Part shown: piece after piece, positions 7,447 to 17,823 of the stretch
Position numbering within the stretch: position 1 is the first letter of the stretch
Layout: each line of letters begins with the position of its first letter
Source: Rhodobacter sp.
Lineage (GTDB): Bacteria > Pseudomonadota > Alphaproteobacteria > Rhodobacterales > Rhodobacteraceae
Length of the DNA stretch: 64,000 bases
Assembly (NCBI GenBank): GCA_027484145.1
Contig: JAIXUH010000002.1
Location: 124,001-188,000, forward strand
Reading direction: 5' to 3'
Translations under genes and position numbers: made by a program
The notes under the pieces: model-generated
Databases searched by the model: none
What the model saw: only the letters and a program-made list of their open reading frames with translations
Told to the model about the DNA's origin: nothing

Positions 7447-8079
7447 ATGGCATTTCATGACATCAGATTTCCCGCAAACCTGAGCTTTGGGTCGGTCGGT
7501 GGGCCAGAACGGCGAACCGAGGTGGTCACCCTGGCCAATGGTTTTGAAGAGCGCAACACGCCTTGGGCCCATTCGCGCCGCCGGTATGAAGCTGGCGCTG
7601 GGCTGAGGACGCTGGATGATGTCGAGATGCTGATCGCCTTTTTCGAGGCGCGGCGCGGGCGGATGCACAGTTTCCGCTGGAAGGACTGGTCGGACTACAA
7701 ATCCTGTGCGCCGTCACAACGGCCTGCACCGCTGGATCAGGTGATCGGAACGGGCGACGGGGTGCAGGCTTCGTTCTTCCTCAGCAAGACCTACCGATCC
7801 GGTCACGAGACCTACACCCGCCACATCACCAAGCCGGTTGCCGGCACCGTCACGGCGGCTGTTGCCCGCGACCCAAAGGTCGAGGGGCTGGAGTTCACTG
7901 TGGACCACGCACGGGGTGAGATCATTTTTGCCGTTCCACCGGATATCGGGGTGATGGTGTCGGCCGGGTTCGAGTTTGATGTGCCGGTACGGTTTGACAC
8001 AGATGCCATCGTGACCTCGGTCTCGTCGTTTCAGGCTGGTGAAGTGCCTGATGTGCCGGTGATGGAGGTGCGCGAGTGA
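7447..8079 (+). CDS. GTA distal tail protein (g12 homologue), DUF2460
   Basis: A 210-residue DUF2460 protein (TIGR02217-like), beginning FHDIRFPANLSFGSVGGPERRTEVVTLA. It has the conserved WAHSRRRYEAG, DVEMLIAFFEARRGRMHSFRWKD and VLFDVPVRFDTD-type segments near the C-terminus (FEFDVPVRFDTDAIVTS). In the GTA particle it forms the distal end of the tail tube and joins to the hub. AGGAGCAG precedes the ATG. The stop overlaps the g13 ATG. Confidence 0.93.
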   Translation: MAFHDIRFPANLSFGSVGGPERRTEVVTLANGFEERNTPWAHSRRRYEAGAGLRTLDDVEMLIAFFEARRGRMHSFRWKDWSDYKSCAPSQRPAPLDQVIGTGDGVQASFFLSKTYRSGHETYTRHITKPVAGTVTAAVARDPKVEGLEFTVDHARGEIIFAVPPDIGVMVSAGFEFDVPVRFDTDAIVTSVSSFQAGEVPDVPVMEVRE

Positions 8080-8936
8080 TGCTGGAGGCTTTTCACAAAC
8101 ACCTTCGCAGCGGATCGACCACGGTGTGCCGCGCGTGGAAGGTGCAGCGCAAGGATGGTCTGATCCTTGGCTTTACCGACCATGACCGTGATCTGACCTT
8201 TGACGGGGTGACGTTTGCGGCACGTTCTGGTCTGACCGCACGCGCGCTGCAATCGTCCACCGGGTTGGCGGTCGACAATACCGAAGCTGTCGGTGCATTG
8301 TCAGACGCGGCTGTGCGCGAAGAGGATATTCTGGCCGGTCGCTTTGACGGGGCGGAGGTCACGGCCTTTTTGGTCAACTGGGCCGATGTGGAGCAACGCA
8401 AAATTCAGTTCCGCGGCACCTTCGGCGAGATTTCCCGCACGGCTGGCGCCTTTCGGGTGGAGTTGCGGGGGCTGACGGAACCGTTGAACACGCCCCGGGG
8501 CTTTGTCTTTCACGCCGCGTGTTCTGCCGTGCTGGGCGACCAGCGGTGCAAGGTCGACCTGTCCTTGCCCGACCGTATGGCCGAAGTGCCAGTTCGCCGG
8601 ATGGAGCAAGGGCGGGTCTTGGGTCTGGACGCAGACGTGCCGATAGTGGCGGGTGCTTTCGAGAATGGTCGTGTGTCGATCCTGACTGGGCGCGCGGCGG
8701 GCCTGTCCGGGCATGTGAAATCTGACCGTGTGTCGCAGACCCTGCGCTGGCTGGACCTGTGGCAGGGCCTGACAATTGTGCCCGAAGCGGGGGATATGGT
8801 GCGTGTGGTGGTCGGGTGTGACCGGCAAGCGGCCACCTGCCAGACGCGGTTCAGCAACTTTCTGAACTTTCGCGGCTTTCCGCATGTGCCCGGCGAGGAC
8901 TGGTTGCGGGCGGCACCCCGTGCAAGCGTGCGGTGA
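8079..8936 (+). CDS. GTA hub protein (g13 homologue), DUF2163, likely Fe-S
   Basis: A 285-residue protein: DUF2163 in the N-terminal half (GFTDHDRDLTFDGVTFAARSG) and the associated C-terminal domain of phage BR0599-type proteins (FLNFRGFPHVPGED near the end). Four cysteines are grouped in the C-terminal half: HAAC148, QRC157, GC247D and ATC254. The homologous R. capsulatus GTA hub protein is known to hold iron-sulfur clusters, and these residues are the obvious ligands. The ATG at 8079 overlaps the g12 stop; a GTG one codon earlier is possible. Confidence 0.93.
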   Translation: MLEAFHKHLRSGSTTVCRAWKVQRKDGLILGFTDHDRDLTFDGVTFAARSGLTARALQSSTGLAVDNTEAVGALSDAAVREEDILAGRFDGAEVTAFLVNWADVEQRKIQFRGTFGEISRTAGAFRVELRGLTEPLNTPRGFVFHAACSAVLGDQRCKVDLSLPDRMAEVPVRRMEQGRVLGLDADVPIVAGAFENGRVSILTGRAAGLSGHVKSDRVSQTLRWLDLWQGLTIVPEAGDMVRVVVGCDRQAATCQTRFSNFLNFRGFPHVPGEDWLRAAPRASVR

Positions 8937-8943
8937 CCCGGAA

Positions 8944-9411
8944 ATGGCCGAAGGAGATTTTCAGGACGATGCCCGCGGCGCAGAAATTTCAGGTGCGGCC
9001 GCGCGCTGGATCGGCACACCCTACCTGCACCAGTCGACGCTTTGCGGCGTTGGCACCGACTGTCTGGGCCTGATCCGGGGGGTCTGGCGCGAGGTTGTCG
9101 GCCCCGAGCCTGTCGTGCCCCCGCACTACACCCAAGATTGGGCCGAGCCGTCTGGCGACGAAGTGCTGCTGGCGGCGGCTGGCCGATGGCTGATCCGCAA
9201 ATCGCGGCGTGAGATTGGTCTTGGTGATGTCGTGCTGTTCCGGATGCGTGCCGGTGCAGTGGCCAAACACTTGGGCATCGTGTCAGCGGTCGGGAAAACC
9301 CGCCGACTGGTTCATGCCTATTCGGGCCATGGCGTTGTGGAGAACACATTCTCGGACCCGTGGGTTCGGCGCATGGTTGCGGTGTTCCAGTTTCCGGAAA
9401 GGATGATGTGA
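8944..9411 (+). CDS. GTA cell-wall peptidase (g14 homologue), NlpC/P60 family
   Basis: A 155-residue NlpC/P60 cysteine peptidase thought to cut peptidoglycan when the particle injects DNA. The catalytic Cys is in GTDCLGLIRG (C40), the His in AVAKHLGIVSA (H109) and the third polar residue probably H124 in LVHAYSGHG. GLGDVVLFRM is the strand preceding the His. The ATG at 8944 has only a weak ribosome binding site and lies seven bases after the g13 stop; a GTG at 8920 would overlap g13 and is a possible alternative start. Confidence 0.9.
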   Translation: MAEGDFQDDARGAEISGAAARWIGTPYLHQSTLCGVGTDCLGLIRGVWREVVGPEPVVPPHYTQDWAEPSGDEVLLAAAGRWLIRKSRREIGLGDVVLFRMRAGAVAKHLGIVSAVGKTRRLVHAYSGHGVVENTFSDPWVRRMVAVFQFPERMM

Positions 9412-12400
9412 ATGGCGACGATCCTTTTGTCAGCGGCGGGTGCCGCGCTGGGCGCAGGTTTTGGTGGAACGGCGCTGGGTCTTTCCGGGGCAGTGATCGG
9501 CCGCGCAGTTGGTGCGACACTTGGCCGGGCGATTGATCAGCGCATTCTTGGTGGCGGGTCAGAGCCGGTCGAGGTGGGTCGCCTTGACCGCTTTTGCGTG
9601 ATGGGGGCCAGCGAAGGCACGGCCATTCCCCGGCTGTGGGGGCGCAATCGGGTGGCAGGGCAAGTCATCTGGGCCTCGCCGTTCCGCGAAAACCGCCGGT
9701 CAAGCGGGGGCGGCAAGGGGGCGCCGCGTCCGAAAACGATCGAATTCTCCTACAGCGTCAGTCTGGCAGTGGCATTGTGCGAGGGCGAGATTCTGGGGGT
9801 TGGGCGGATCTGGGCTGACGGCACCGAAATTGCGCCATCAGCGTTTGACCTGCGGATTTATCTGGGAAGCGAATCGCAAGAGCCGGATGCTGCGATCGAG
9901 GCTGATGTTGGGATCGGGCAATCGCCTGCCTATCGCGGACTGGCCTATGTGGTGTTTGAAAACCTGGATCTGGCGGCCTTTGGCAACCGTGTGCCGCAAC
10001 TCAGCTTTGAAGTGATCCGCACGGCCCAAGGCCCTTCGGCCGAAGGGGTTCTGGATTTTCAGCGCTGCATTCGGGCGGTTTCGCTGATTCCCGGAACCGG
10101 CGAATATGCCCTCGCCACCTCGGTCGCGCGCAAGCGGACAAGCTTGGCCGGGTATCGCACTCTGAACGTGAACACCGGCAGCGGCATGACGGATTTTCAG
10201 GTGTCGTTGGATCAGTTGGGCCGCGAACTGCCGAATTGCGGATCTGTGTCTCTGGTTGTTTCATGGTTTGGCAATGATCTGCGATGCGGTCTTTGCCAGG
10301 TAAGACCGAAGGTTGAAGCGACCGGGGTCGATGCGGATGGCATGCCGTGGACAGCTGGCGGTGCGGCGCGCGCCGGGGTGCAGGCGGTTCCGCTGATGCC
10401 GGGGGGGCGGTCGGTCTATGGCGGCACCCCGTCTGACGCCTCAGTGATCGAGGCGATTGCAGCCCTGCGCGAGACTGGCCGCGAAGTGATGTTCTATCCC
10501 TTCATCCTGATGGATCAGTTGGCGGATAACACCCTGCCGGATCCCTACACGGGGCAGACCGGACAGCCCGCTTTGCCATGGCGTGGACGGATCACCCTGA
10601 ATCAGGCGCCGGGTCAAATAGGTTCAACTGATCTGACCACAGCCGCAGCGGTTGAGGTTGCGGCTTTCTTTGGGACTGCGTCGGTGACGGATTTCAGCAA
10701 TGTCGGGGGGCAGGTTGTCTATTCCGGACCGGACCAATGGGGATATCGGCGCTTTATCCTGCACTATGCAATGTTGTGCCAATTGGCCGGTGGGGTTGAT
10801 GCCTTTTGCATCGGGTCAGAGATGCGTGGTCTGACGCAGATCAGGGGGGCAGGCCATAGCTTTCCGGCGGTGCAGGCTTTGGAGCAATTGGCTGCCGATG
10901 TACGTAGTATTCTGGGCCCCCAAACGAAGATCAGTTATGCGGCTGATTGGTCCGAATATTTTGGCTATCATCGGGATGGCAACGTCTATTATCATCTTGA
11001 CCCCCTCTGGGCCTCGCCGAACATCGATTTTGTTGGCATTGATAACTACATGCCACTGTCTGATTGGCGAGATGGCGTTGACCATGCCGATGCAGGATAC
11101 GGATCGATTTACGACCTTGGCTATCTGAAATCAAACGTCTGTGGTGGTGAGGGCTTTGATTGGTATTACGACAGCCCGGAAGGCATAGCCGCACAGTTGC
11201 GCAAGCCGATTGTGGATGGTGAATTTGGTGAGGATTGGATCTTTCGCTATAAGGATTTGCGGTCTTGGTGGGCGTTGCCACATCACAACCGGATCGGCGG
11301 GGTCAGAGAGACAGTGCCGACGGTATGGCTGCCACAATCAAAACCCATCCGATTTACCGAATATGGATGCGCGGCGATTGATAAGGGCACCAATGAACCA
11401 AATCGGTTCCTTGACCAGAAATCATCTGAGTCCGGGTTGCCACGGGCCTCTTCCGGTTATCGCGATGACTATATGCAATTGCAGTACTATCGTGCAATGA
11501 ACGAGTACTGGAACACGACCGAGAATAATCCGGCATCATCACACTACTCTGGCCGGATGCTGGATTTGGAACGGTGCCATGCATGGGCCTGGGATGCGCG
11601 ACCCTTTCCGACTTTTCCGCGGCAGGAAGATTTGTGGTCGGATGGCGAGAATTACGTCGCCGGACATTGGCTGAATGGGCGCGCCTCATCTGTGCCGCTT
11701 GATGCTGTAGTGCGTGAGATCTGTTCGATTAGCACGGTATCAGACGTTGATACCAAAGCGCTGCATGGCACTGTCATGGGTTATTCGATCGCAGAGATTA
11801 CATCGGCCCGCGCCGATATTCAGCCCTTGTCAATGGTTCATGCCTTTGACGCAGCAGAGGAAAATGGCAGACTTTCCTTTGCGTCGCGCGGGGCTACGGT
11901 CCCAAGGCCGGTCACGCAGGATGACATCGTGCTGCAAATGGAAGCGGAGGCGAGCCTTGAACGGACGCGGTTGGCAGATGCGGAAATGCTTGGGAGAACA
12001 CGCTTGACCTATGTTTCGGCAGAGGGCGATTTTGCCGCCCGCGTGGCCGAGGCGGTTTTTCCCGACAGCGCACTTCAGACTGTGTCGCAAACCGAGTACC
12101 CCATGCTCTTGACGGCTCAGACAGCGGCAGCCGTGACTGCCCGTTGGCTATCCGAAGCGCGAAGCGGGCGTGATCTGCTGAAGGCAAAACTTCCGCCGTC
12201 CTGGTCTGATCTGGCGCTTGGGTCCACAGTGCGGCTCGAGGCCGCAAATTATCGGATCGATTCGATCGAAGCGGCTGAGGCGATATCGATTAGTGCGGTT
12301 CGTGTAGATCAAGCTCAGTATGATGCGCATGAATTTCAGATTGCTCCCACTGGCTGGACGCCCTTTGACCCGCCCGCGCCTGTATCGGCGATTTTTGCCG

Positions 12401-13311
12401 ACCTGCCTTTGTTGCGTGGATCAGAAGTGCCGCATGCCCCGCATCTTGCCGTGACGGCGGTTCCGTGGGTGGGAAGTGTTGGTGTGTGGTCATCGGGGGC
12501 GGATGCGGGATACGTTTTGAACACGGTCATTGAAGAGGCCGCAATTGTTGGAACAACGCTGACACCGCTTGCGCCGCATGCGTCCGGATTGTTCGACCGA
12601 GGGCCCGCTTTGCGGGTAAAGATCGAATCTGGCGCCTTGTCTTCGGTGTCGACCCAAGAAATCCTGAATGGGGCAAATGCCATTGCAATTGGAGATGGTA
12701 GTCCTGACAACTGGGAGATCCTTCAGTTTCAGGAGGCCGTTCTTGTTGCCGACCGGACCTATGATCTGACGCTGCGCTTGCGGGGGCAGTCCGGGACGGA
12801 TGGATTGGGTCATGCGGAATGGCCCATTGGTAGTATAATCATTGCTCTGACACCTTTCTTGCCGCAGATCGACCTTCTTTCGGCGCAACGTGGAATCCTG
12901 CGGTTCTATCGTATGGGTCTGGCCGATCTGGGGCCAAGCAGCCCGGATATCAATCTGCAGACCCATGCGTTCCGTGGAAACGGATTGCGGCCCTATTCTG
13001 TGGCGCATCTGTTTGGCACGACGCTTCCCACGGGCGACATTACCCTGAACTGGGTTCGCCGGACGCGAATCGATGGCGACACTTGGGATGCGTTTGATGC
13101 ACCCTTGGCAGAAGAACGCGAATTATATGAAGTGGTGGTGCGCAACGAGGCCAATGCTGTTCTGCGGCGGACTACCACACCTTCGGCTGCTTATGTGTAT
13201 TCGATGGCCGACCAGGTGGTCGACGGGGCGGTCTTGCCATTGTCTGTCAGCGTCGCTCAGATTTCGGCGGCTTATGGGGCTGGCCCGGAACGGCGCGTTC
13301 AGATCGGCTAG
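9412..13311 (+). CDS. GTA host-specificity/tail tip protein (g15 homologue, megatron)
   Basis: The largest GTA protein (1299 residues) forms the tail tip and contacts the recipient cell. Residues 1-50 are a glycine-rich hydrophobic stretch. The middle (about 430-740) is the GTA TIM-barrel-like domain, glycoside-hydrolase-like, with DFVGIDNYMPLSDWRDG, GEFGEDWIFRYKDLRSWW and KPIRFTEYGCAAIDKGTNEPN. Residues about 790-960 look like the phage tail_3 domain (VSDVDTKALHGTVMGY onward), and the rest is a beta-rich C-terminus as in rcc01698. G+C falls visibly in the middle and C-terminal parts compared with the rest of the cluster. It follows g14 without a gap and converges on hutU. Confidence 0.95.
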   Translation: MATILLSAAGAALGAGFGGTALGLSGAVIGRAVGATLGRAIDQRILGGGSEPVEVGRLDRFCVMGASEGTAIPRLWGRNRVAGQVIWASPFRENRRSSGGGKGAPRPKTIEFSYSVSLAVALCEGEILGVGRIWADGTEIAPSAFDLRIYLGSESQEPDAAIEADVGIGQSPAYRGLAYVVFENLDLAAFGNRVPQLSFEVIRTAQGPSAEGVLDFQRCIRAVSLIPGTGEYALATSVARKRTSLAGYRTLNVNTGSGMTDFQVSLDQLGRELPNCGSVSLVVSWFGNDLRCGLCQVRPKVEATGVDADGMPWTAGGAARAGVQAVPLMPGGRSVYGGTPSDASVIEAIAALRETGREVMFYPFILMDQLADNTLPDPYTGQTGQPALPWRGRITLNQAPGQIGSTDLTTAAAVEVAAFFGTASVTDFSNVGGQVVYSGPDQWGYRRFILHYAMLCQLAGGVDAFCIGSEMRGLTQIRGAGHSFPAVQALEQLAADVRSILGPQTKISYAADWSEYFGYHRDGNVYYHLDPLWASPNIDFVGIDNYMPLSDWRDGVDHADAGYGSIYDLGYLKSNVCGGEGFDWYYDSPEGIAAQLRKPIVDGEFGEDWIFRYKDLRSWWALPHHNRIGGVRETVPTVWLPQSKPIRFTEYGCAAIDKGTNEPNRFLDQKSSESGLPRASSGYRDDYMQLQYYRAMNEYWNTTENNPASSHYSGRMLDLERCHAWAWDARPFPTFPRQEDLWSDGENYVAGHWLNGRASSVPLDAVVREICSISTVSDVDTKALHGTVMGYSIAEITSARADIQPLSMVHAFDAAEENGRLSFASRGATVPRPVTQDDIVLQMEAEASLERTRLADAEMLGRTRLTYVSAEGDFAARVAEAVFPDSALQTVSQTEYPMLLTAQTAAAVTARWLSEARSGRDLLKAKLPPSWSDLALGSTVRLEAANYRIDSIEAAEAISISAVRVDQAQYDAHEFQIAPTGWTPFDPPAPVSAIFADLPLLRGSEVPHAPHLAVTAVPWVGSVGVWSSGADAGYVLNTVIEEAAIVGTTLTPLAPHASGLFDRGPALRVKIESGALSSVSTQEILNGANAIAIGDGSPDNWEILQFQEAVLVADRTYDLTLRLRGQSGTDGLGHAEWPIGSIIIALTPFLPQIDLLSAQRGILRFYRMGLADLGPSSPDINLQTHAFRGNGLRPYSVAHLFGTTLPTGDITLNWVRRTRIDGDTWDAFDAPLAEERELYEVVVRNEANAVLRRTTTPSAAYVYSMADQVVDGAVLPLSVSVAQISAAYGAGPERRVQIG

Positions 13312-13321
13312 GTTGGCCGAC

Positions 13322-13342
13322 CTGAACGCAAGTCCGGTTCAG
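13322..13342. other. Small inverted repeat between convergent g15 and hutU
   Basis: CTGAAC and GTTCAG separated by nine bases, in the 27-base gap between the g15 stop and the hutU stop and overlapping the latter. It could act as a weak bidirectional end signal, but no T-run is present on either side. No other structure is seen in this gap. Confidence 0.3.
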
Positions 13343-15009
13343 CCCAATATGGCGGGCAGGCGCAAGCCATTGACGCGGGCGCAGTCTTTGGCCGCGTCAT
13401 AGCCCGCGTCGGCATGTCGCCAGACACCTGAGGCGGGATCATTCCACAAGACGCGCTCGATGCGTTTTGCGGCCTCGGGTGTGCCGTCCGCGCAGATGAC
13501 CACGCCCGCGTGTTGCGAAAACCCCATGCCGACACCGCCGCCGTGGTGGATGCTGACCCAAGTTGCACCGCTGGCCGTATTGACCAGCGCATTGAGCAAA
13601 GGCCAATCGCTTACGGCATCTGACCCATCCAACATGGCTTCGGTTTCGCGGTTGGGTGACGCAACAGAGCCTGAGTCAAGGTGGTCGCGGCCAATGACGA
13701 TAGGGGCCGACAACTCTCCGCTGGCCACCATCTCGTTGAAGGCCAGACCTGCGCGGTGGCGATCCCCCAGCCCGATCCAGCAAATGCGCGCCGGAAGGCC
13801 CTGAAACGCAATGCGGTCACGCGCCATATCAAGCCATTTGTGCAAGTGAGCGTTGTCTGGAAACAACTCCTTCATCTTGGCGTCGGTCTTGTAGATGTCT
13901 TCGGGATCGCCGCTGAGCGCCACCCAGCGGAACGGTCCGATGCCGCGGCAGAACAGTGGGCGGATATAGGCCGGAACAAAGCCGGGAAAGGCAAAGGCCG
14001 TTTCCAACCCTTCGTCTTTTGCGACCTGCCGGATGTTGTTTCCATAGTCTAGCACCGGCACGCCTGCATTCCAGAAATCCACCATTGCCGCGACCTGATC
14101 ACGCATGCTGGCCTTGGCCGCCTTTTGCACAGAGGCGGGATCAGTTTCTCGTTTGGCCCGCCATTCGGCAACGCTCCAGCCTTTGGGCAGATAACCGTTG
14201 AGGGGGTCATGGGCACTTGTCTGGTCGGTCACCATGTCCGGCCGAACGCCGCGTTCATAAAGGGCGGGGAATACTTCGGCCGCGTTGCCCACAAGGCCGA
14301 CCGATTTTGCCTCACCCGCAGCGGTCCATCGGGCGATCATGTCAAGTGCTTCGTCAATACTGTCTGTCTTTTCATCGACATAGCGCGTGCGGAGGCGAAA
14401 ATCGATCCGGGTTTCGTCGCATTCCACGGCCATGCAGCACGCGCCGGCCATCACCGCGGCCAAGGGTTGCGCCCCGCCCATGCCACCAAGGCCACCGGTC
14501 AGGATCCACCGCCCCTTGAGGCTGCCGCCGTAGTGCTGGCGCCCGGCTTCAGCAAAGGTCTCATAAGTGCCCTGCACAATGCCTTGCGTGCCGATGTAGA
14601 TCCACGACCCGGCGGTCATCTGGCCATACATCGCCAAACCCTTGCGGTCCAACTCGTTGAAATGGTCCCAAGTGGCCCAATGCGGCACAAGGTTCGAGTT
14701 TGCGATCAGAACGCGCGGGGCATCCGGGTGGGTGCGAATGATGGCGATGGGTTTGCCGGATTGAACGACAAGGGTTTCATCTGCCTCCAGCGCCCGCAAA
14801 CTGTCGACGATCAGATCAAAGTCGCGCCATGTGCGGGCGGCGCGGCCGATTCCGCCATAGACCACCAGTTCATGCGGGTTTTCGGCAACGTCAGGGTGCA
14901 GGTTGTTCATCAGCATCCGCAGGGCGGCTTCCGTCTGCCATGATTTTGCGGTCAGGTGCGGCCCGGTCGGCGGATAGATGTCGCGGGTGTTTTTGCGCGG
15001 GTCGGTCAT
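13339..15009 (-). CDS. hutU: Urocanate hydratase
   Basis: Second step of histidine breakdown: urocanate to imidazolone propionate with NAD+ as a tightly bound electrophile. The 556-residue length is normal. It has [18 protein letters not shown], the NAD-binding loop, the LDYGNNIR motif, [10 protein letters not shown] and the active-site Cys at [10 protein letters not shown] (C410, same number as in Pseudomonas putida urocanase). It is the last gene of the leftward hutI-hutH-hutU operon, 18 bases after hutH. Confidence 0.97.
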   Translation of the reverse strand: MTDPRKNTRDIYPPTGPHLTAKSWQTEAALRMLMNNLHPDVAENPHELVVYGGIGRAARTWRDFDLIVDSLRALEADETLVVQSGKPIAIIRTHPDAPRVLIANSNLVPHWATWDHFNELDRKGLAMYGQMTAGSWIYIGTQGIVQGTYETFAEAGRQHYGGSLKGRWILTGGLGGMGGAQPLAAVMAGACCMAVECDETRIDFRLRTRYVDEKTDSIDEALDMIARWTAAGEAKSVGLVGNAAEVFPALYERGVRPDMVTDQTSAHDPLNGYLPKGWSVAEWRAKRETDPASVQKAAKASMRDQVAAMVDFWNAGVPVLDYGNNIRQVAKDEGLETAFAFPGFVPAYIRPLFCRGIGPFRWVALSGDPEDIYKTDAKMKELFPDNAHLHKWLDMARDRIAFQGLPARICWIGLGDRHRAGLAFNEMVASGELSAPIVIGRDHLDSGSVASPNRETEAMLDGSDAVSDWPLLNALVNTASGATWVSIHHGGGVGMGFSQHAGVVICADGTPEAAKRIERVLWNDPASGVWRHADAGYDAAKDCARVNGLRLPAILG

Positions 15010-15027
15010 CGGATCATCCTTTTGCAG

Positions 15028-16551
15028 TCAACGGGGCAGCGCGAAGGCGGCGGCCAGGGTCATCTCTCCGCCACTGACGATCGCGGCGGCAGCGGCAATG
15101 TCATCGGCCATGTAGCGGTCTGTCGTCAGGGCGGGCACGGAGCGGCGCAGTGCCTCTATTGCCGCGCGCAAAGGCGCTGATGTTGTCAGGGGCGCGCGCG
15201 CCTCAACGCCTTGCGCGGCACACATCGCTTCTACCCCCAGAATGACCGAAAGGTTGGCACACATGCGCCGCAGCCGAAACGCTGCATGTGCCGCCATGCT
15301 GACATGGTCTTCCTGATTGGCTGAAGTTGGCGTGCTGTCGGTCGAGCATGGCATGGCGATGTGCTTGTTTTCGCTCATCAATGCGGCAGTCGTTACCTCG
15401 GCGATCATCATGCCCGAATTCAGGCCCGGCGCGGGGGTCAGAAAGGGTGGCAGATCAAAGCTGAGCGTGGGGTCAACCATTAAGGCCACGCGGCGCTGTG
15501 CAATTGCACCGATCTCGGATATCGCCAGTGCCATCTGGTCGGCGGCAAAGGCGACGGGTTCGGCGTGAAAGTTCCCACCAGACACAATCTCGCCGCGCTC
15601 AACCAGCACCAGCGGATTGTCGGTCACCGCATTGGCCTCAACCTCCAGAACGGCGGCGGCATGGCGCAAAAGGTCCAGTGCGGCGCCCGTGACCTGTGGC
15701 TGACAGCGGATGCAGTACGGGTCCTGCACGCGGCTGTCGCCTTCGCGGTGGCTTTCGCGAATGTCGCTTCCGGCCATCAAGGCTGCCATTGCTGCCGCCA
15801 CATCGATCTGCCCACGATGACCGCGCAGGCGATGGATCTCGGGGGCCAGTGGCGCGGTGGATCCCATGATTGCGTCAGTCGACAGGGCCGAAGTCACCAC
15901 AGCCGCTTCGGTCAGACGCCACGCCATGAACAGCCCGATCAAGGCGCAGGCCGTGGAAAACTGCGTGCCATTGATCAGGGCCAAGCCTTCCTTGGGGCCA
16001 AGTACAATCGGGCGCAGCCCGGCGCGGGCCAAAGCCTCATGTCCCGGCAGGCGCGTGCCGTCAAGATGGGCCCAGCCTTCGCCGATCATGACCGCCGCCA
16101 TATGCGCCAAGGGGGCCAGATCGCCCGATGCCCCGACAGACCCCTGCGACGGCACATCCGGCGTGACGCCTGCCGCGATCATCCCTTCCAAAAGCGCGCA
16201 GATATCCCACCGCACACCCGATGCGCCGCGCCCGAGCGAGATAAGCTTCAGCGCCATCATCAGCCGCACGGTCGCACTGTCCAGCGCCTCGCCGACACCG
16301 CAGCAATGCGACAGGATCAGATTGCGCTGCAACTGTGCGGTATCGCCGGGCGCAATCTTGATCGAGGCAAGTTTGCCGAACCCGGTGTTCACGCCATAAA
16401 CCGCCACATCGCCCGCCGCAGCCTTGGCCACAATGGCGGCGGCGGCCTCAATCTGTGGGCGGGCCTGCGGGTCAAGCCGCACGGCGACGGTGTCGCGCCA
16501 GATGGTTTCCAAATCTGCCAGTGTGACAGCGCCCGGCGTCAACGTCAGCAT
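15028..16551 (-). CDS. hutH: Histidine ammonia-lyase
   Basis: First step: histidine to urocanate plus ammonia. The 507-residue protein has the Ala141-Ser142-Gly143 triad in [15 protein letters not shown] that cyclises into the MIO prosthetic group, the catalytic Tyr region [11 protein letters not shown], and the conserved [11 protein letters not shown] and [13 protein letters not shown] segments. Its ATG overlaps the hutI stop by seven bases, so the two are coupled. Confidence 0.97.
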   Translation of the reverse strand: MLTLTPGAVTLADLETIWRDTVAVRLDPQARPQIEAAAAIVAKAAAGDVAVYGVNTGFGKLASIKIAPGDTAQLQRNLILSHCCGVGEALDSATVRLMMALKLISLGRGASGVRWDICALLEGMIAAGVTPDVPSQGSVGASGDLAPLAHMAAVMIGEGWAHLDGTRLPGHEALARAGLRPIVLGPKEGLALINGTQFSTACALIGLFMAWRLTEAAVVTSALSTDAIMGSTAPLAPEIHRLRGHRGQIDVAAAMAALMAGSDIRESHREGDSRVQDPYCIRCQPQVTGAALDLLRHAAAVLEVEANAVTDNPLVLVERGEIVSGGNFHAEPVAFAADQMALAISEIGAIAQRRVALMVDPTLSFDLPPFLTPAPGLNSGMMIAEVTTAALMSENKHIAMPCSTDSTPTSANQEDHVSMAAHAAFRLRRMCANLSVILGVEAMCAAQGVEARAPLTTSAPLRAAIEALRRSVPALTTDRYMADDIAAAAAIVSGGEMTLAAAFALPR

Positions 16552-17750
16552 TCCGTTCCCCCGAAAATTCTTTTGAACAAGGGGTTTACCCCAATCCGAT
16601 AGGCCAGTTCGGCGGGCCCGTCGGCCGACCAGATGGCAAGGTCGGCGCGCAGGCCGGGTTGAATCATTCCACAGTCCGCCAAACCCAAAGCCCGCGCGGC
16701 CACCCGGGTGGTTCCGGCCAAGGCTTCTTCCGGTGTCAGGCGAAACAGCGTGCAGGCCATGTTCATGGCCAACAGAAGCGACCCCATGGGCGATGATCCG
16801 GGGTTCCAGTCTGTGGCGACTGCCATGGGCACGCCAGCATCGCGAAAGGCCTGAACCGGCGGCATCCGGGTTTCGCGCAAAGTGTAAAACGCCCCCGGCA
16901 GCATGACCGCAATTGTTCCAGCCCGCGCCATGGCCACAGCATCCTCGGGGGTCGCATATTCCAGATGGTCCGCCGACAGCGCGCCAAACCGCGCGGCAAG
17001 ACTTGCGCCGCCCAGATGGCTCAGCTGTTCAGCATGCAGTTTGACGGGCAGGTTCAGCGCCTTTGCCCTTTCAAAGACGCGCGCCACCTGACCCGGCGAA
17101 AACGCGATGCCTTCGCAAAACGCATCGACCGCATCAACCAACCCCTCGGCGACCGCCAGATCAAGGCCGGGCAATACCACCTGATCCAGATATGTGTCGC
17201 CATCCATGTCCTTGGGGACGGCATGAGCCGCAAGATAAGTGGTCCGCACCCGGACCGGCCGCGCTTGGGCAATCTGACGGGCGACGCGCAGCATTTTCAG
17301 TTCGGTCCCGATGTCGAGCCCATAGCCGGACTTGACCTCGATCGTGGCGGCGCCTTCGGACAGCAAGGCATCGACGCGTGTCAGGGCAGACGCCAGCAAC
17401 ACCTCTGGCGTTGCATCGCGCGTGGCCGCGACAGTCGACGCAATGCCCCCGCCGGCGCGGGCCAATTCCTCATAGGTTGCGCCTTGCAACCGCATCTCGA
17501 ATTCGCGCGCGCGGTGACCGACGTGCACGATGTGGGTATGGCAATCGATCAGGGCAGGGGTCACCAGCCGCCCGCCCATGCTGTGCATCGGCAAGGCGCG
17601 CCATTCGGCCGGGCAATCTGCGCGCGGCCCCACCCAGGCAATCCGCCCGTCCTGCACCGCAATGGCCGCATCGTGGATCAGGCCATAGGGGGCACCCCCC
17701 GGCGCCATTGTGGCCACGTTGATTTGCGTGAACAGGGCCGCGTCCGCCAT
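16545..17750 (-). CDS. hutI: Imidazolonepropionase
   Basis: Third step: hydrolyses 4-imidazolone-5-propionate to N-formimino-L-glutamate. This 401-residue amidohydrolase has the metal-binding pair [17 protein letters not shown] (H71, H73), [32 protein letters not shown] and [12 protein letters not shown], the last giving the metal-ligand Asp. It is first in the leftward operon and starts about 73 bases from the divergent hutF, with a candidate HutC site between them. Confidence 0.97.
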   Translation of the reverse strand: MADAALFTQINVATMAPGGAPYGLIHDAAIAVQDGRIAWVGPRADCPAEWRALPMHSMGGRLVTPALIDCHTHIVHVGHRAREFEMRLQGATYEELARAGGGIASTVAATRDATPEVLLASALTRVDALLSEGAATIEVKSGYGLDIGTELKMLRVARQIAQARPVRVRTTYLAAHAVPKDMDGDTYLDQVVLPGLDLAVAEGLVDAVDAFCEGIAFSPGQVARVFERAKALNLPVKLHAEQLSHLGGASLAARFGALSADHLEYATPEDAVAMARAGTIAVMLPGAFYTLRETRMPPVQAFRDAGVPMAVATDWNPGSSPMGSLLLAMNMACTLFRLTPEEALAGTTRVAARALGLADCGMIQPGLRADLAIWSADGPAELAYRIGVNPLFKRIFGGTEC

Positions 17751-17785
17751 CGGCTTTCCTTGCTTATGACCGTTCTTATTATTAA

Positions 17786-17799
17786 TATGTCGCTACATA
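17786..17799. promoter_or_regulatory. Candidate HutC operator between hutI and hutF
   Basis: TATGTCGCTACATA is a perfect five-base inverted repeat with a four-base centre, in an AT-rich stretch of the divergent hutI/hutF intergenic region. The GT-n4-AC layout suits GntR-family dimers such as the HutC encoded nearby. Assignment is by position and symmetry only. Confidence 0.6.
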
Positions 17800-17823
17800 A
17801 TATTGTCAACGAAGGGTTGGCTG

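Noticed and set aside
1-13311. Intact prophage
   Set aside because: Gene order and families match a gene transfer agent; no integrase, repressor, replication or lysis genes are seen here, and flanking genes are ordinary metabolism.
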